DNA from: Phyto melanocephala
Lineage: Eukaryota > Arthropoda > Insecta > Diptera > Rhinophoridae
Length of the DNA stretch: 64,000 nt
Assembly: GCA_941918925.1 (NCBI GenBank)
Contig: OW799234.1
Span: 130,552,895 to 130,616,894, forward strand
Direction: 5' to 3'
The notes below the pieces were generated by a model. The model saw only the letters and a program-made list of their open reading frames with translations, did not search any database and was not told the DNA's origin. Position 1 is the first letter of the stretch. The number at the start of each line of letters is the position of its first letter. The position numbers were made by a program, and so were the translations under genes. Shown here one piece after another: positions 33,690 through 45,467 of this stretch.

Positions 33690-34302
33690 ATTTACTTTTT
33701 TTCACCAAATACAGTCAAAACATATTTTAAAAAAACTTGTACTTAAATTTGTTCAAATAAATAAATTTTTAATATAAAATGCGCTTATTTATTTGACTTG
33801 TTTTTCGTCAAATATTTGTCAAATGTACTGTAAATACCCTACATAACAAAAACCATTTTCTTTTTTTTTCTAAATCTGTAGGCTCTAAATAATACAAATT
33901 ATTTAAGTTTTAGTAAATAACAAAACAAACAAAAAACTATTCAAAAAAAGTTTTTAAAACTTTCTCATCATTTGTTTTTATTTTTTTGGAAATGGTATCA
34001 ACCTTTTTTTTATTTAAAGAAACCTTAATTCTAGCATTAAAGTGAAACTAATTGTTAAAAAGTTATTGATGCGTGTCCTCACAAATAAGATATTTTTAGA
34101 AAACTTTTAACTTTTTAGCCCCATTTAAGTCACCTTTTCGAAACTAATAGAGAAGAAAAATACAATTGTACGAAAAAGTACAACTGCAAATTACAAATAA
34201 ATAAATTAATAAAAAAAATATATTAGTTAAAATATCAAATTTTTATTTCTCAAAGTAAATACATGTGTTTTTTATTTTATATCAGAGTTAAACTTAATGA
34301 AT
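33690..34302. other. Gene-free AT-rich stretch
   Basis: Poly-A/T; nothing recognised. Confidence 0.5.
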
Positions 34303-35130
34303 AACAAGTATGCCTGCATCGGCCGTACTGCATCTTAAAATTCTCTAACCATCTTGAGACACACAGATTTAACGACTTCATAGTAGCGTAACCGAAATTT
34401 CATCATTTCTTATTATTTTCGACTATACACTTAAATATATTCTACTAGTCATTACCACATTAATGGGGTTAAAAACTATCCGCCATTTTGTTTTGGATGG
34501 CATCTTGAATTTCACTTTTTCATTTGAGAACAAAATATACTATTTTATTTAGCACGCCATATAATTTTAATTCTTAAATATTCTTGTATTTTACTAATCA
34601 AGCCAGCCCTTTCATTCAATGCCCATGTTGAACCTTTCGGTTGCCTAGAAGGCAAAAAAAGGTTTTGGTGCTTAGATCTTAATTAGTTTCGAATCGATTT
34701 ATTCGTTTTTCTCAGAAATAATTTTCGAGACTACGGCTTAAGTGTGCCCAAAATGCGAAGTATGAAACTATATAAACGAATGAAGTATGCGAAACTATAT
34801 AAACAAAAAATATATTTTGCCAAATAATTTTTGCCTATAACTTGGGTAAATAAATGAAGAAATTGTTCAAAATCTTTTACCAGTATCCTGCGAGGCACAT
34901 CATATCTATTTATAGTAACAAACGTGTCTACAAATTATCCTAGAGCTAAAAAAATTTTGTGACAAAAATAAGGGGAAAACCTGAAGCGGTAGAGTATATT
35001 TGCTCACGCCTCAGAAGTATATAAATCGTTTGCACTAGATTTCTACAGCGATTCATTCTCGAATATTTCCAAAAGGTCGATATCACATACAATATGTCGG
35101 GCACGTTTATATTATTGTGCACAAGGTTTT
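34303..35130 (-). repeat. DINE-1-like repeat, diverged (left of an inverted pair)
   Basis: Begins AACAAGTATGCCTGCATCGG, a worn family 3' end in minus orientation. It continues with interior phrases shared with the copies at 18015 and 38955 (GCCATNTT blocks, AGCGATTCATTCTCGAATAT, GCTCACGCCTCAGAAGTATA). The 5' end is not clear; a second copy in the opposite orientation follows. The internal border is approximate. Confidence 0.65.
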
Positions 35131-36137
35131 GATTGGTATTGAAAATGGTCAAAATCGGGATATTAGGAAGAGAGTTATAGCTCGTAATGCAAAAGTAGGT
35201 AAAAAAAAATAATGTCCATCCAACATCGAATAAAATGCAATTGTGTCCAAACGCATTAAAGTAGAGCCATGCAATTTCGAATGTATATTTCCTGAGTAAA
35301 AAAAAACTATTTTTCCCTGAAAATTACTTAAATCTAGGAAAGGAGTTGTAGGTCAAAATGTAGAAAAATTTATACCGCACAGTGTATTTTTCGGTTTTTT
35401 CAAAATTTAAAACGTAATAAAACTGACAATATTACATCTATGATTTTGAAATTTGGCAAACATTTCTTTTAAGTCAAAGGCTTTGCACTAACGGAAAATA
35501 AATGTGACACTCCCACTTTTACGCCCACCTCTCGTATAACGCTATATCTCAAATTCTTATAATATATATCTATGAAAAAAGATTTTGGAAGAATAAAGGA
35601 CATAATCGAAATATTTAAGTTGTATTTATTAGCAGAAACTGCTTGGACACGCCTACTATAACGCCCACTTTTCGTGAAATTTAAAAGCTAATAAAACCGA
35701 CAAAGTTAGAGGTATGATGATGAAATCTGGTACATATGGCTTACTAGTCAATATTATGTCAAGACATGAAGGTGACACGCCCACTTTTACGCCCACCTCA
35801 TATATAACGCTTTATCTTAAATTAATATAATTTCTCTACGGACAAAGTTTTTGGAAGAAAAAAGGACTATATTGAAATATCTAAGTTGAATTTATTAGCA
35901 GAAGCTTTATTGACACGCCTACTTTAAAGCCCACTTTCATTAGACTAAATTTACGAAAATATTTTAATAGCACATCGAAGTTATACAAAGAAAGTAATAC
36001 ATATTTTAGTATGAAGAGATTATTCCATAGCGATTACTGTTAGTAACAAAATAGTGAATTCTGTGCTATAAAGGTACATCAAATTGGTGGTGGGTATAAA
36101 AAATTCGGCACAGCCGAATATACTGCTCTTACTTGTT
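35131..36137 (+). repeat. DINE-1-like repeat with CGCCCAC units (right of an inverted pair)
   Basis: Three diverged units of roughly 180-240 bp contain CACGCC(C/T)ACTTTTACGCCC, each followed by AACGCT(A/T)TATCT or TTGAATTTATTAGCAGAA. The end is AAATTCGGCACAGCCGAATA, then TACTGCTCTTACTTGTTT, a good family 3' terminus with its hairpin (ATTCGGC/GCCGAAT). CGCCCAC iterations are also typical of Drosophila DINE-1-related repeats. Confidence 0.7.
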
Positions 36138-37146
36138 TTAAATGCTGACTTTTTTCATCATAATCAATTCGTTATTAAAATCCCACAACTAAGTTTTATA
36201 ATTTTAATAAATTTAGCAAATTTCAATGGTTTTTAAAAAAACAAGTACCAAAACTGCAACAATAAAATGTATCACTTTTCCCAACTCTACATTTATCATA
36301 CTTCTAACTCCGCTATTTTATTATCGTAGTTAATGCTGTAATCTTTTCAATTACAATTAAAAACATAAAAAAGCTAAATGGTAAGACCCAGTTTTACAGC
36401 GCCTCACAACTCTTAGAACATGAAAGAAATAAACTTAGGAGAAAACATATAACAACTACAAAACAAGACGTTAAAAAGATGGCTTACACAAGATTGCTGA
36501 AAAGAGGGGGGGCAAATAAGAAATGTAATAGAAAATGCATACACATTTTTATAAAGAAGAAATATCTTTGTCGTAACTTAAGCCTAGCAACATTTTATTA
36601 TTGTCTGCTGTTCTAGAAATAAGAAAATAATAAACAGCTTTATACGTATTGAAACCAAAAGAAAAGAACTGAAAAAAAAAATTAATAACAAAGATTGCGT
36701 GTTAGATTTATAACCACCATTTTTATTATTTAAACAAATACCTATAAATACACACATACACACACACTGTCACAGTCATATACATACAAACGCACTTGAC
36801 AACAATCTATTACTACTACAATAATACTTTATCTTTTTATTTTTTTAAATTTTTTTATTACTACTGTTATTCAGTATTGCAGTTGCAAATGGTTGTGCAA
36901 ATAATATCGTGTTTTTTTGTTTTGTTATTTAGCAACATCCTTATGCTTTAGTACATAAACGACAGCAGACTATAAAGCTACATGACTACAACTGCAGTCG
37001 TTGCCATGTAGTCAGCTACTTAATTATACTGAAGAAGACAGCAACATTGTAAAAAGCTGGTAACGGATGCAGTGTAAAACAATTAAACGGCGATAACTGA
37101 CAACCGGCTGTAGCCGGTAAACTTTTAGATAAATGGGTATTTTTTA
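36138..37146. other. Gene-free stretch
   Basis: AT-rich, with a CACACATACACACACAC tract near 36752. Nothing recognised. Confidence 0.5.
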
Positions 37147-38838
37147 AACCCTTCACACAGTGAAAAAGGGTATATATAGATTTGTCATCCCGTGTGAAAT
37201 TTCTACAATTTTGATTTCCGACCCCATAAAGTATATATTTTCTGAAAGCTTATGAAAAGGGGAGTCGATTAAGCCCTGTCAGTCTGTCCGTCTGACCGTC
37301 TGTCCGTGTGTATGTTGAAATCAACTTTTTGAAGCCCCCCGACATTGCTTGGACTCGGGTGAGGTATTAAAATATCAGAAATATTCGGGAGTAGATCGCT
37401 ATTGAAAATCAGAAACATCGGTACATAAACAACTGAGATATGAGCAAAAACCCACGACCACCTCGATTTTTTTTTCACAAAAATAACATTACAACAACAA
37501 CATCCATACATACAAACGTGTATACTGGTTAGAGAAAACGTGGCATCGAATCCCAGCTGAGCAAAAAAAAATTTTTTTTATATTTTTTTTAAAATTTTTT
37601 TTTATTTTTTTTTTTTTTTTATTAAATATATTATTTATAATTTTATTATTATTTTTTTTTTAATTTTTTTTTTAATATTTTTTTTGTTTTATATTTATTA
37701 TATACTAGCCAATACCGGCGCGCGTTGCTACGCCCCTTCATGAATTTTAATCGCATTCTAAATTTTAATCGAATATCAAGTGCAAGGCTAAAAACTATAA
37801 CTTTTTCTTTATGAGCGTGGCACTGCCCACTTTTCTAATTACGAAACTATATAGTCATGACAGCTCAATAAGTGTGCAAAGTTTCAGAAAAATCGGTCCA
37901 ATGTAAGTACCTCAAAATGATACCTTTTTTTATGGGCGTGGCACTGCCCACTTTTCTAAATACGAAACTGCATAGTCATGACAACTCAATATGTGTGCAA
38001 AGTTTCAGAAAAATCGGTCCAGTGCAAGTACCTCAAAATGATACCTATTTTTTAATGGGCGTGGCCCCGCCCACTTTTCTTACTACGAAATTATTTAGTC
38101 ATGACAGCTCGATATGTGTGCAAAGTTTCAGAAAAATCGGTCAAGTGCAAGTAGCTAAAATTGATAACTAATTTTTTATGGGCGTGGCCCCGCCCACTTT
38201 TTCAATCACGAAATTATAAACCCATGACAGCTCAATATGTGTGCAAAGTTTCAGAAAAATCGGTCCAGTGCAAGTACCTCAAAATTAAAACTTTTTTAGG
38301 GGCGTGGCCCCGCCCACTTTTCTTACCACGAAATTATTTAGTCATGACAGCAAGATATGTGTGCAAAGTTTCAGAAAAATCGGTCAAGTGCAAGTAGCTA
38401 AAACTGATATTTAATTTTTTATGGGCGTGGCTCCGCCCACTTTTTTTCACCCATAAACACTCCCTGGTATGTGTACAACAACTTACCAAAGTTTGAGCCC
38501 GATCGGTTTTGTAGTTTCGGAGTCTATAGCTAACACACACACACACACACACACAGAGTTTCACTTTTATATATATAGATATTTTAAATATTTTTTAAAA
38601 AAATTTTTTTTTTAATTGTTTTTTTAATTTTTTTTTTAATTTTTTTTTTATTTTTTTTAACATACATACGTAAATTTATAATTTTACAATGGGATGTTTT
38701 TATATATGTATGTTTTTATATGTATGTACGTATTTCATATGGGATGAATGGTGACACAAACCACTGTTATTGCATGACTACACGTTGTGAAGGGTATATA
38801 AGATTCGGCACGGCCGAATATAGCGCTCTTACTTGTTT
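37147..38838 (+). repeat. DINE-1-like repeat, full length, carrying a Helitron
   Basis: 5' end CCCTTCACACAGTGAAAAAG then GGTATATATAG (inverted repeat), the TTCCGACCCCATAAAGTATA core, and a clear (GTCY)n block CAGTCTGTCCGTCTGACCGT. TGAGATATGAGC and CGTGGCATCGAATCCCAGCT follow, then the poly-T centre. Helitron 37705-38579 sits in that centre. The 3' end is ACGTTGTGAAGGGTATATAA, the hairpin ATTCGGC-ACG-GCCGAAT at 38803-38819, and CTCTTACTTGTTT to 38838. Terminal hairpin, subterminal inverted repeat and central microsatellite match DINE-1/Helentron organisation. Confidence 0.85.
37705..38579 (-). mobile_element. Non-autonomous Helitron, long copy (6 internal units)
   Basis: On the minus strand it starts TCTATATATATAAAAGTGAA after an A, continues with a (GT)n tract, and ends GTAGCAACGCGCGCCGGTAT, TGG, CTAG before a T. 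That is the canonical A|TC...CTAG|T Helitron layout. Six tandem units of about 121-124 bp start with G(A/G)GCGTGGC at 37813, 37933, 38057, 38180, 38300 and 38423. Each holds ACGAAA(C/T)TAT..AGTCATGACAG and GTGCAAAGTTTCAGAAAAAT. There is no Rep/helicase gene. Length differences from the copies at 6656 and 13669 come from unit number. Confidence 0.85.
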
Positions 38839-38954
38839 AATTTGATCTCATAATTTTGATATACATTTACCGCTCAAAGTTTTAAAAATATAAATTTTTG
38901 AAACACAATTAACAAAATTTTAAAAATTTCCTTTAAATTTTACGTTCTGAATTG

Positions 38955-39937
38955 AAACATGTAAAAATGCTATATTCTGCGTGCCAAATCTGACAACGAT
39001 CATGTGTATAGGTATAGGGGCCACATCGTGTCTTAGCTTAGATTTAATGTTAAATGCCATTTTGCTTTATTATTTCCGATGTCATCTCTGATTTTGAATT
39101 TTTACATAGTTAGTTGTATTCTACTTTCTAAACCCTTTCACATGATACCCATATTGATGGGTTTCAGAAAAAAATTATCTTCAATTCGATTTAGGACGCC
39201 ATGTTAGATTTTAACTTTTTCATAGGGGCAAAGCCGTGATTACTATTTTAGACCATATATTCGCCATTTTATTTAAGATGCCATCTTCGATTTCAACTTT
39301 TTAATGGTTAATTGTATTCTAGTGACAAAGTTCTTTCGTCTGATAACAATATTGAGGGGCTTGAAGTGAATACACTTTTAATTACTAGATTTGACCCATA
39401 TACCAACTAATTGTAAGCCTTTCTGTAGTGTGGCCATCTTTGATTTAGAAATTTTTTTATAGTGTCGTATCAAGATTTTTCCTTTGATAATCATATTGTT
39501 CCTCACTGTTGTCCAGAAGCTGAAAAAATCGATTTTCGTTTGTAAATTTAGCATGTCCAAAAATTAATTGAAGACTTGTATAATTTGATATATTTTTCAA
39601 AATTATTTTTACCTATAACTTTGTCGGTTAGTAACCGATTTATCTAAAATTTTTTCAAGAATATCGCTAGATACACATCGAACCTATATATAGTAACAAT
39701 CTTTCCTATAAATTCATTTAGGGCTGAAAAATTTTGATTTTTGTGGTACAGATATGGGGAAAAAACAGATTCAGTCGGGTTCATTTGCTCATATCTCAGA
39801 AATTTATGGCGCTGTTGTACTGGATTTCAATAGTGAATCAGTCCCAAACAGATATACTTTATGGGGTCGAAAATTAATATTATAGAAACGGAATGACTAT
39901 ATGTACTCTTGGCATCACAGTTAAAGGCTGTAAAAAA
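38955..39937 (-). repeat. DINE-1-like repeat, diverged
   Basis: Left edge AACATGTAAAAATGCTATAT then TCTGCGTGCCAAATC, a worn 3' end. The interior shares CATGTGTATAGGTATAGGG and ATGCCATTTTGCTTTATTAT with the copy at 18015. Right edge TATACTTTATGGGGTCG and CATCACAGTTAAAGGCTGTA corresponds to the 5' end. GTCY block lost. Confidence 0.75.
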
Positions 39938-40144
39938 GTCACCGACTATTCGGTAATATTTTTAATTTCCGACCTCTATGATTTAATATAAGACGCGCTT
40001 ACAAACGGGGTAAAATATTAAGCCTGATAACAATTCTTAACAATACTTAGATACAAACTTTGGAACAAGGTTTTGCAGTAGTTGTGTGTGTGTCTTGTTT
40101 ATTGTTTTATTTCGTGTTTTATTCGAGCTTTTAAAAATATCAAA

Positions 40145-40240
40145 ATGTTTCGATATGTTCTGGTTGCATTGGTAGTGAGTGCAGCTTTTGCGGAGATTTT
40201 TGTTATGATTTGTTTATGTTTCAAACAACATGCAACATGA
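40145..40240 (+). CDS. Short secreted-peptide-like open frame
   Basis: ATG at 40145 in a good fly start context (ATCAAAATG) opens a 31-codon frame. It begins MFRYVLVALVVSAAFAEI, which looks like a signal peptide with an AFA cleavage site, as in many small secreted or cuticular fly proteins. It ends by a stop at 40238 shortly after. Another frame at 40297-40428 (…AVKAQENILSAAINRSASLC …) is also unusually balanced for this region. Together they could be a decayed or spliced secreted-protein gene. I recognise no family and see no TATA box at the expected distance. Confidence 0.3.
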   Translation: MFRYVLVALVVSAAFAEIFVMICLCFKQHAT

Positions 40241-40296
40241 ATGGCAAATGTGTTTTGTAAATACGTTGCAAGTTGTGTACCTTTTACCGAAATTAG

Positions 40297-40428
40297 CCAC
40301 ACAACTTGGCTGCGGTTAAAGCTCAAGAAAATATATTATCGGCAGCTATAAACCGATCGGCTTCGCTCTGTGACAATAAACATTTAGCAGTTGAACAGCT
40401 TTTGGTAGCTTACGAAAATAGAAATTAG
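40297..40428 (+). pseudogene. Possible second exon or decayed coding fragment
   Basis: Open for 43 codons between stops, reading PHNLAAVKAQENILSAAINR then SASLCDNKHLAVEQLLVAYE. The stretch is less AT-skewed than its neighbourhood and predicted to be helical. There is no start codon. Its link with the signal-peptide-like frame 57 bp upstream is inference. Confidence 0.25.
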
Positions 40429-40429
40429 C

Positions 40430-41329
40430 CGAATTTGGCCACAGCTGCACGGTCGTTTTGCCATGTAGACATGTTTTAGTGAAAATAGTCATTTTTATTA
40501 ACATGCATGTTTTTTATTTTTTCCAGGTTGTAGACGGTAGGTTGCTGCCGTTTATGTATAGATAGCATTACATTTATAAGTACAACATTAAAAAAAATTC
40601 ATACTTTTGATGCAAAAATACAAAATAATTTTCCTTTTCTTCCCTTTTCCTTTGATTCATAATTTTGATTTCAATCAATAACAAAATTTTACATTTGCAA
40701 AACAACTCTCATCAAATATCGAATACTACTAATATTTCACTTGTTTTAAAAGAAAGCTGATAGAAGAAAAAAACAACAACAACAGCAAGTTTTAAAGAAG
40801 ATTTGTTATACAAAGGTGAGTGCGTGTGTTTATTGGTGAAGTAAGAGGGTAAAACAGAAAGAGAGATTGAACAAAAAAGCACATAATAACAATAAAAATA
40901 ACTGTTAAAAATATAAGAAGGTAGTATTTTAGCATAATAATCACTTTGGTAAGAGAAAAACGAAATAGAAAAGATTATATTATAGAAAAAACAAAACTAA
41001 TCTTATTGAAAGAAATGTAAAGAAAAGAAAAGTAAAGCAAAGGAAATTATCAAAAACGTTACAGATTTATAAAAGTGTGTGTTTCTTGTTTCTATTTTCG
41101 GGTGAACACAATTTTTTTAAAAGAACTACAACTACATATTTTTACCGCATTAAATGACAAACACAAATGCTTAGCGATAATGAAGAAAACATGGCTGCAT
41201 TAGACATAAGCACACAAACTAGTCACTAAGTGCCTGAATAAATACTTATTTTTGTTCGAGTTTCGCAAAAATTCATAACCCGCGCTCGCCTTTTAGTCTG
41301 AATAGCATCGTAAATAGACAAAATCCTTA
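40430..41329. other. Gene-free stretch
   Basis: A-rich, nothing recognised. Confidence 0.5.
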
Positions 41330-41600
41330 TGCAATTCATGAAAAACAAATGCACCCACGACGAGCAACTGTCTGGTGCGGATTTTGATCAGGCTGCATGA
41401 ATTCGTCTTACCGTTTTGAAGATGAGTCCGAAATTGCAGTGACTGTTAACGCTATTCGATGCAGGAACATGATAACGGGATTCTTGAGAACTGAAGTAGA
41501 TAGCATGGATCTGAACGACATGTAGTTTTAGCAAAACGGCGCCACCTGTCACAACGAGCATAAAATAATCCATTTATTGCAGGCAACAATTTTCAGAACA
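41330..41600 (+). pseudogene. Mariner transposase middle fragment
   Basis: Readable pieces: EKQMHPRRATVWCGF (matching HPEKCTVWCGFHAGG of the intact copy), then SSYRFEDESEIAVTVNAIRC (PYFF..E....VTVNG.RYR), and DLNDM with a stop, then QNGATCHNEHKIIHLLQ (second catalytic Asp block, D changed to N). The N- and C-terminal parts are not recognised and no inverted repeats were found. Dead fragment. Confidence 0.7.
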
Positions 41601-41799
41601 AATTCTGATGTCAAGCCACTGGAATTTAATTTAAGGCAATTTAAGGCCTTCCAATTTTTTTCTTTGGGGTTTTGTGTAATATCTGACCTATTGTCAGAGC
41701 CGTGGGGTCCATTCGGCGGGTATTTTATTCCATACATCACAACTATCTCAAAAAATGAAAAAGTGCATTCTTACTAAATCGTCCTTTAGTTCCATCAAC

Positions 41800-42689
41800 A
41801 CTACAGACACAGCCCTTTATAAACTTGTTATAAGAATAGATTAAAAAAAACGTAAAAGAAATTTAAAGTTCAAGTAATTTAGAAAAGTATTAAGGGTATT
41901 TGTTTGATCGGCTAAATGCCCCGTAAATACCTCTTAAACTTAAATTTTATTTTAAATTTCGACATATATTTTTGCTGTTTCGCTTATTTTTGACATAAAT
42001 TTTAAAACATGATTACAAAATCACCTGATTCACGAGATGCGTTCGTTTTATACACTTGCCAAATGTAAACAATTTAATGGTTGCTAAAAATAGTAGTTTA
42101 AACGAATACCCCTACTATTTTTAATTATTGATGTTTATGTTTGTTGATAAGAAAATTCTATTTACGATTATGTCAAATGGTAGCTAAAACTGAAATTCTA
42201 AATAAAAAAAAAGTAGATTAAAATATGTTTGCCTGTTTATGCCAAGAGTTGTAAAAATTGTAAATAAAAACATTTTTATGACGCTGTGGGTAACCTTTAA
42301 AAACGCCATAAATTTTATAAAAATAGGGAACCGAATGATACAAGTTGTAAATGTAAACAAATTGTTAGATTAATGGTGGAATTAGTAGATTAGTGTCGTT
42401 TCACTTTATAACAACTTTCAGTATCGTTATAATTTATGTCTTAGAGAGCCAAAATATAGCAAAATATAAGTAAGAGCTTTCTGTAAATATGTTGTGACAA
42501 ACAGCACAACAAGGTAACAATGCTTAGGCCTTGCTAATTATGGCACCAATAGCCTACTAATTGACCGAAGCCTTTTGCGGTGTAACACAATGAAATTCGA
42601 TTCTATAGCTAATCAACGTCATTAACCTCATAGCGAAAAAAAGTAATAGTAGTTTAGATAGTCACGAGCAGGGTGTCTACACATAAATA
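41800..42689. other. Gene-free stretch
   Basis: Nothing recognised. Confidence 0.5.
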
Positions 42690-42850
42690 CAGTGTTAAAT
42701 GCAGATGAGAATTGATACCTCTGGTCATTAAAGAGTTGCACAACTTGACACACAAGGAAGGGTGGTTGGTCGTTCAATCAATTCAATCCCGTGGTAAGAC
42801 GACCGACAGATTATGGCACTTAATGCCGATACTGAAGATAATTAAACCAG
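42690..42850. repeat. Repeat shared with 16725-16860
   Basis: GGTTGGTCGT and CGTGGTAAGACGACCGACAG ATTATGG align with the block at 16.8 kb. Probably debris of the same retroelement family. Not coding as it stands. Confidence 0.45.
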
Positions 42851-42859
42851 GAAAGGCAA

Positions 42860-44205
42860 CGCCGGGCTTAAAGATGTTAGAAATCTAAGAGACTTGATTC
42901 CCTGCAAAGATTTAAGAATCTTGTCTTGTTTTCCAGACAACCTCAAACAAAAATTGTAGGTCAGATACCTCAGTGTTGCAACATATAGAATGAGATCGCG
43001 AAGCATGTTCTCTGCAAATTACCGACCCCTATCACCAGGAGATTAACATTAATAGGTTATTAATAGGCTGTAGAAAAGACCTACTAGGACAGCCCCAATT
43101 TGGGCACAAATGGAAGGAGTTGCAACTAATTTATGAAATTTGGCATAGTACTATATATCGCTAAGAAAAATAAAAATTAAAATACTTATTTAAACTGTTT
43201 CAAGGAGATGGGTAGCTCCAGCACATCGTACAAAGTGATAAAACTTTAGAATAATTCTCAAAATAATGCTTGTGAGGGTATTAAGAACTTTTTTTTAATA
43301 AATATACATAGATGTTTTGTAACGGGTGTGACATTTTAACTAATCATTTAACGAAAATAATTATTGAGTAAATAAAGATTTATATTGTTTTAATTAGAAA
43401 TGCCCATTACCTCCTTTTCCATTTTAAATAAAATAAAAAAAATAAATATATTTTTTTTTTAAATTTTTTTTTCTTTAAAGATTTTGAGGGCTATAACAAT
43501 CAATTTTATTATCTAAAAAAAAAACAGTCAGATTTAGTATGAAACTTATCCAAATTAATTAATTTCAGTAGGAATTAGTTTATTTTTAATAAATTTATCG
43601 ACCATGTAGCAACGTCGTACTATTCCTTATCGCTTTTGGTCATCTTGCGACTTAGTAGCGACATTGTTAGTGGTCACCCAACGACCCTCAGATATTGTTA
43701 AACATTCGACGTCGTATCTAGTCGCAGGTCATTCGCATTTAACATATTCGTGATTAGGCTGATAAGAATTATTTTTAAACAAAACGCATTGAAATTCTAA
43801 CGACTTTTGGAATACAATAAAGTAAACTTTAGTAATAATTTGATGACATAGGCTAACATTGCCACCGTAATACCAAAAATTCGAATACATATTCCGCAAG
43901 TCATTACCACAAACGTTAAAATTAGTTGATGTTAGATTTTATATACAATTTAAGATAATCTAATCTAGTAAAAAAAAATTAAGTTTAACCTTCAGATTTA
44001 AAACTATAGATTAGGAAAGCTAAGTACAATATACATACATATTTAATGCATTCACAAGGTTTTCTAAGTATCGTATGGTCATAATGAAATAATTTTGCAA
44101 AATTTTAAAAACGTCTTAAAATTTTACAATAAACTCTACAATAATTTTTTTTCATTTTAAAATTTTTGGGACATTATGACAAAACGACACTTACGACTGC
44201 TTTTA
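42860..44205. other. Gene-free stretch
   Basis: No recognisable gene. A less AT-rich patch at 42870-43090 may be retroelement debris; the patch at 43604-43740 contains several CGAC/GTCG words but no clear structure. Confidence 0.4.
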
Positions 44206-45160
44206 AATACACGCAAAGAAAAACCATGGTTTCGATATGATCACGAGGCACAGTAGCGCCTTTTCTTAAGACCCGTGGCAAAAATACAAAATATTATGAC
44301 AAACTTTTGTGAAATAAATAAAAACATCGTATAAAGAACTACTTACTGATCACAATTCAAAAACGTTTTGCTTAATTGCATAAAAATTATAGTTTGTGGA
44401 GCTGCTCAAAGTCGAAACATTTTTTTAAAAACAAAAAAAAAGGTTGTTCTTGAAAAAATAAATGCACTTTAGAATTAAAGTGTCAGAAACATTGCCGTTT
44501 GATTACAACTTTTTTGGTACTTTTTAAGGTATTTTTGTTTTTTATTAAAAGCAGCAGTAAAATGCTTAGCAGATGCCCTACTTTTTCGGCAATAGCTGCT
44601 TTTTAGACACCCTATATTTAGGTCATTTTGGCAAATAAAATAGAGCATATCTAAAAATGGTCACAAAAGGTCTCGCCCATATTTTCTGAGCATATTTGCT
44701 ACATAATACTTGAAATAATTTAACTTAGTTTAGCTGCCCCAAGTTGCCGCTGTAGGTGAAATAAGAAGAAAACTGTTACAACCTCATAGCGAAAACGAAA
44801 AAAAAATGTTTTCTCATTTTTAAAGTATGTAACAAAGATGTGCGCAAAATGTGAAAAGAAATAAAAGAGGGTTTCCAAATTTTTTTCACTGCAGCAATTT
44901 TAGTGTAAAATAAAGTTACTTGTTGCATATTTTTATTGCTTCTCGTTAAATAATAAACAATATTTTGCTCTGCCTATCAGGTAAGCATAACTATTGCAAT
45001 TTTTTTCTTTATTTAAATTTAAAAACAGCTGTTATAAAAGTAGGCAGGTAGTTTTAAAATTTTTTTATACTGAATAAAATATAAACTGCAGGTATATGCT
45101 CCAGTTAATTTTTTTTTTGCTCAAATTAGGTAGTTGAATCCCTTTTTTTTAATGTTTGGG

Positions 45161-45197
45161 TATAAATTATACCGCAATTGTATAATGCAACCAGTTA
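45161..45197 (+). promoter_or_regulatory. Possible core promoter (TATA box and initiator spacing)
   Basis: TATAAAT at 45161 lies about 30 bp before CCAGTTAG at 45191, an initiator-like position, and 103 bp before the ATG at 45264. In AT-rich DNA a chance TATA is likely, so this supports the open frame only weakly. Confidence 0.25.
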
Positions 45198-45263
45198 GGT
45201 TTTTACTTTCTAAAACTAGTGTTCAGTAAAAGAACTTATACAATTTTATTTCAAAGTGCGATA

Positions 45264-45467
45264 ATGTCATTTACCAATTTAGAACTGTTGGAGTTATTCA
45301 GAAACTCAGATAATGAAAATTCATTTAAATTGGCTATTGTGGAAAAACTACACGATTTACCAGGATACCACGAAATTGATGTTCATAGCAAAATTCACTT
45401 CGTTTTCCTAACAATTAAAAAAAAGGCTTGCCTCACACCATACGAAAAAAGCATTTATGAAAAATAA
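45264..45467 (+). CDS. Unrecognised 67-residue protein
   Basis: From MSFTNLELLELFRNSDNENS the frame runs 67 codons to a stop at 45465. Composition is protein-like: charged, helical, with LLELFRNSDNENSFKLAIVE and later KKKACLTPYEKSIYEK, and it is not a poly-A/T artefact. An upstream in-frame extension from 45219 is also open, but the ATG at 45264 has the better context. I recognise no domain. The position inside a candidate repeat suggests a transposon-encoded protein or its first exon. The 3' flank (to 45530) is also fairly balanced in bases, so the gene may once have been longer. Confidence 0.35.
   Translation: MSFTNLELLELFRNSDNENSFKLAIVEKLHDLPGYHEIDVHSKIHFVFLTIKKKACLTPYEKSIYEK

Noticed and set aside
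37800..38450. CRISPR-like regular repeat array
   Set aside because: The whole ~122-bp period is repeated without unique spacers, and it lies inside a eukaryotic Helitron.
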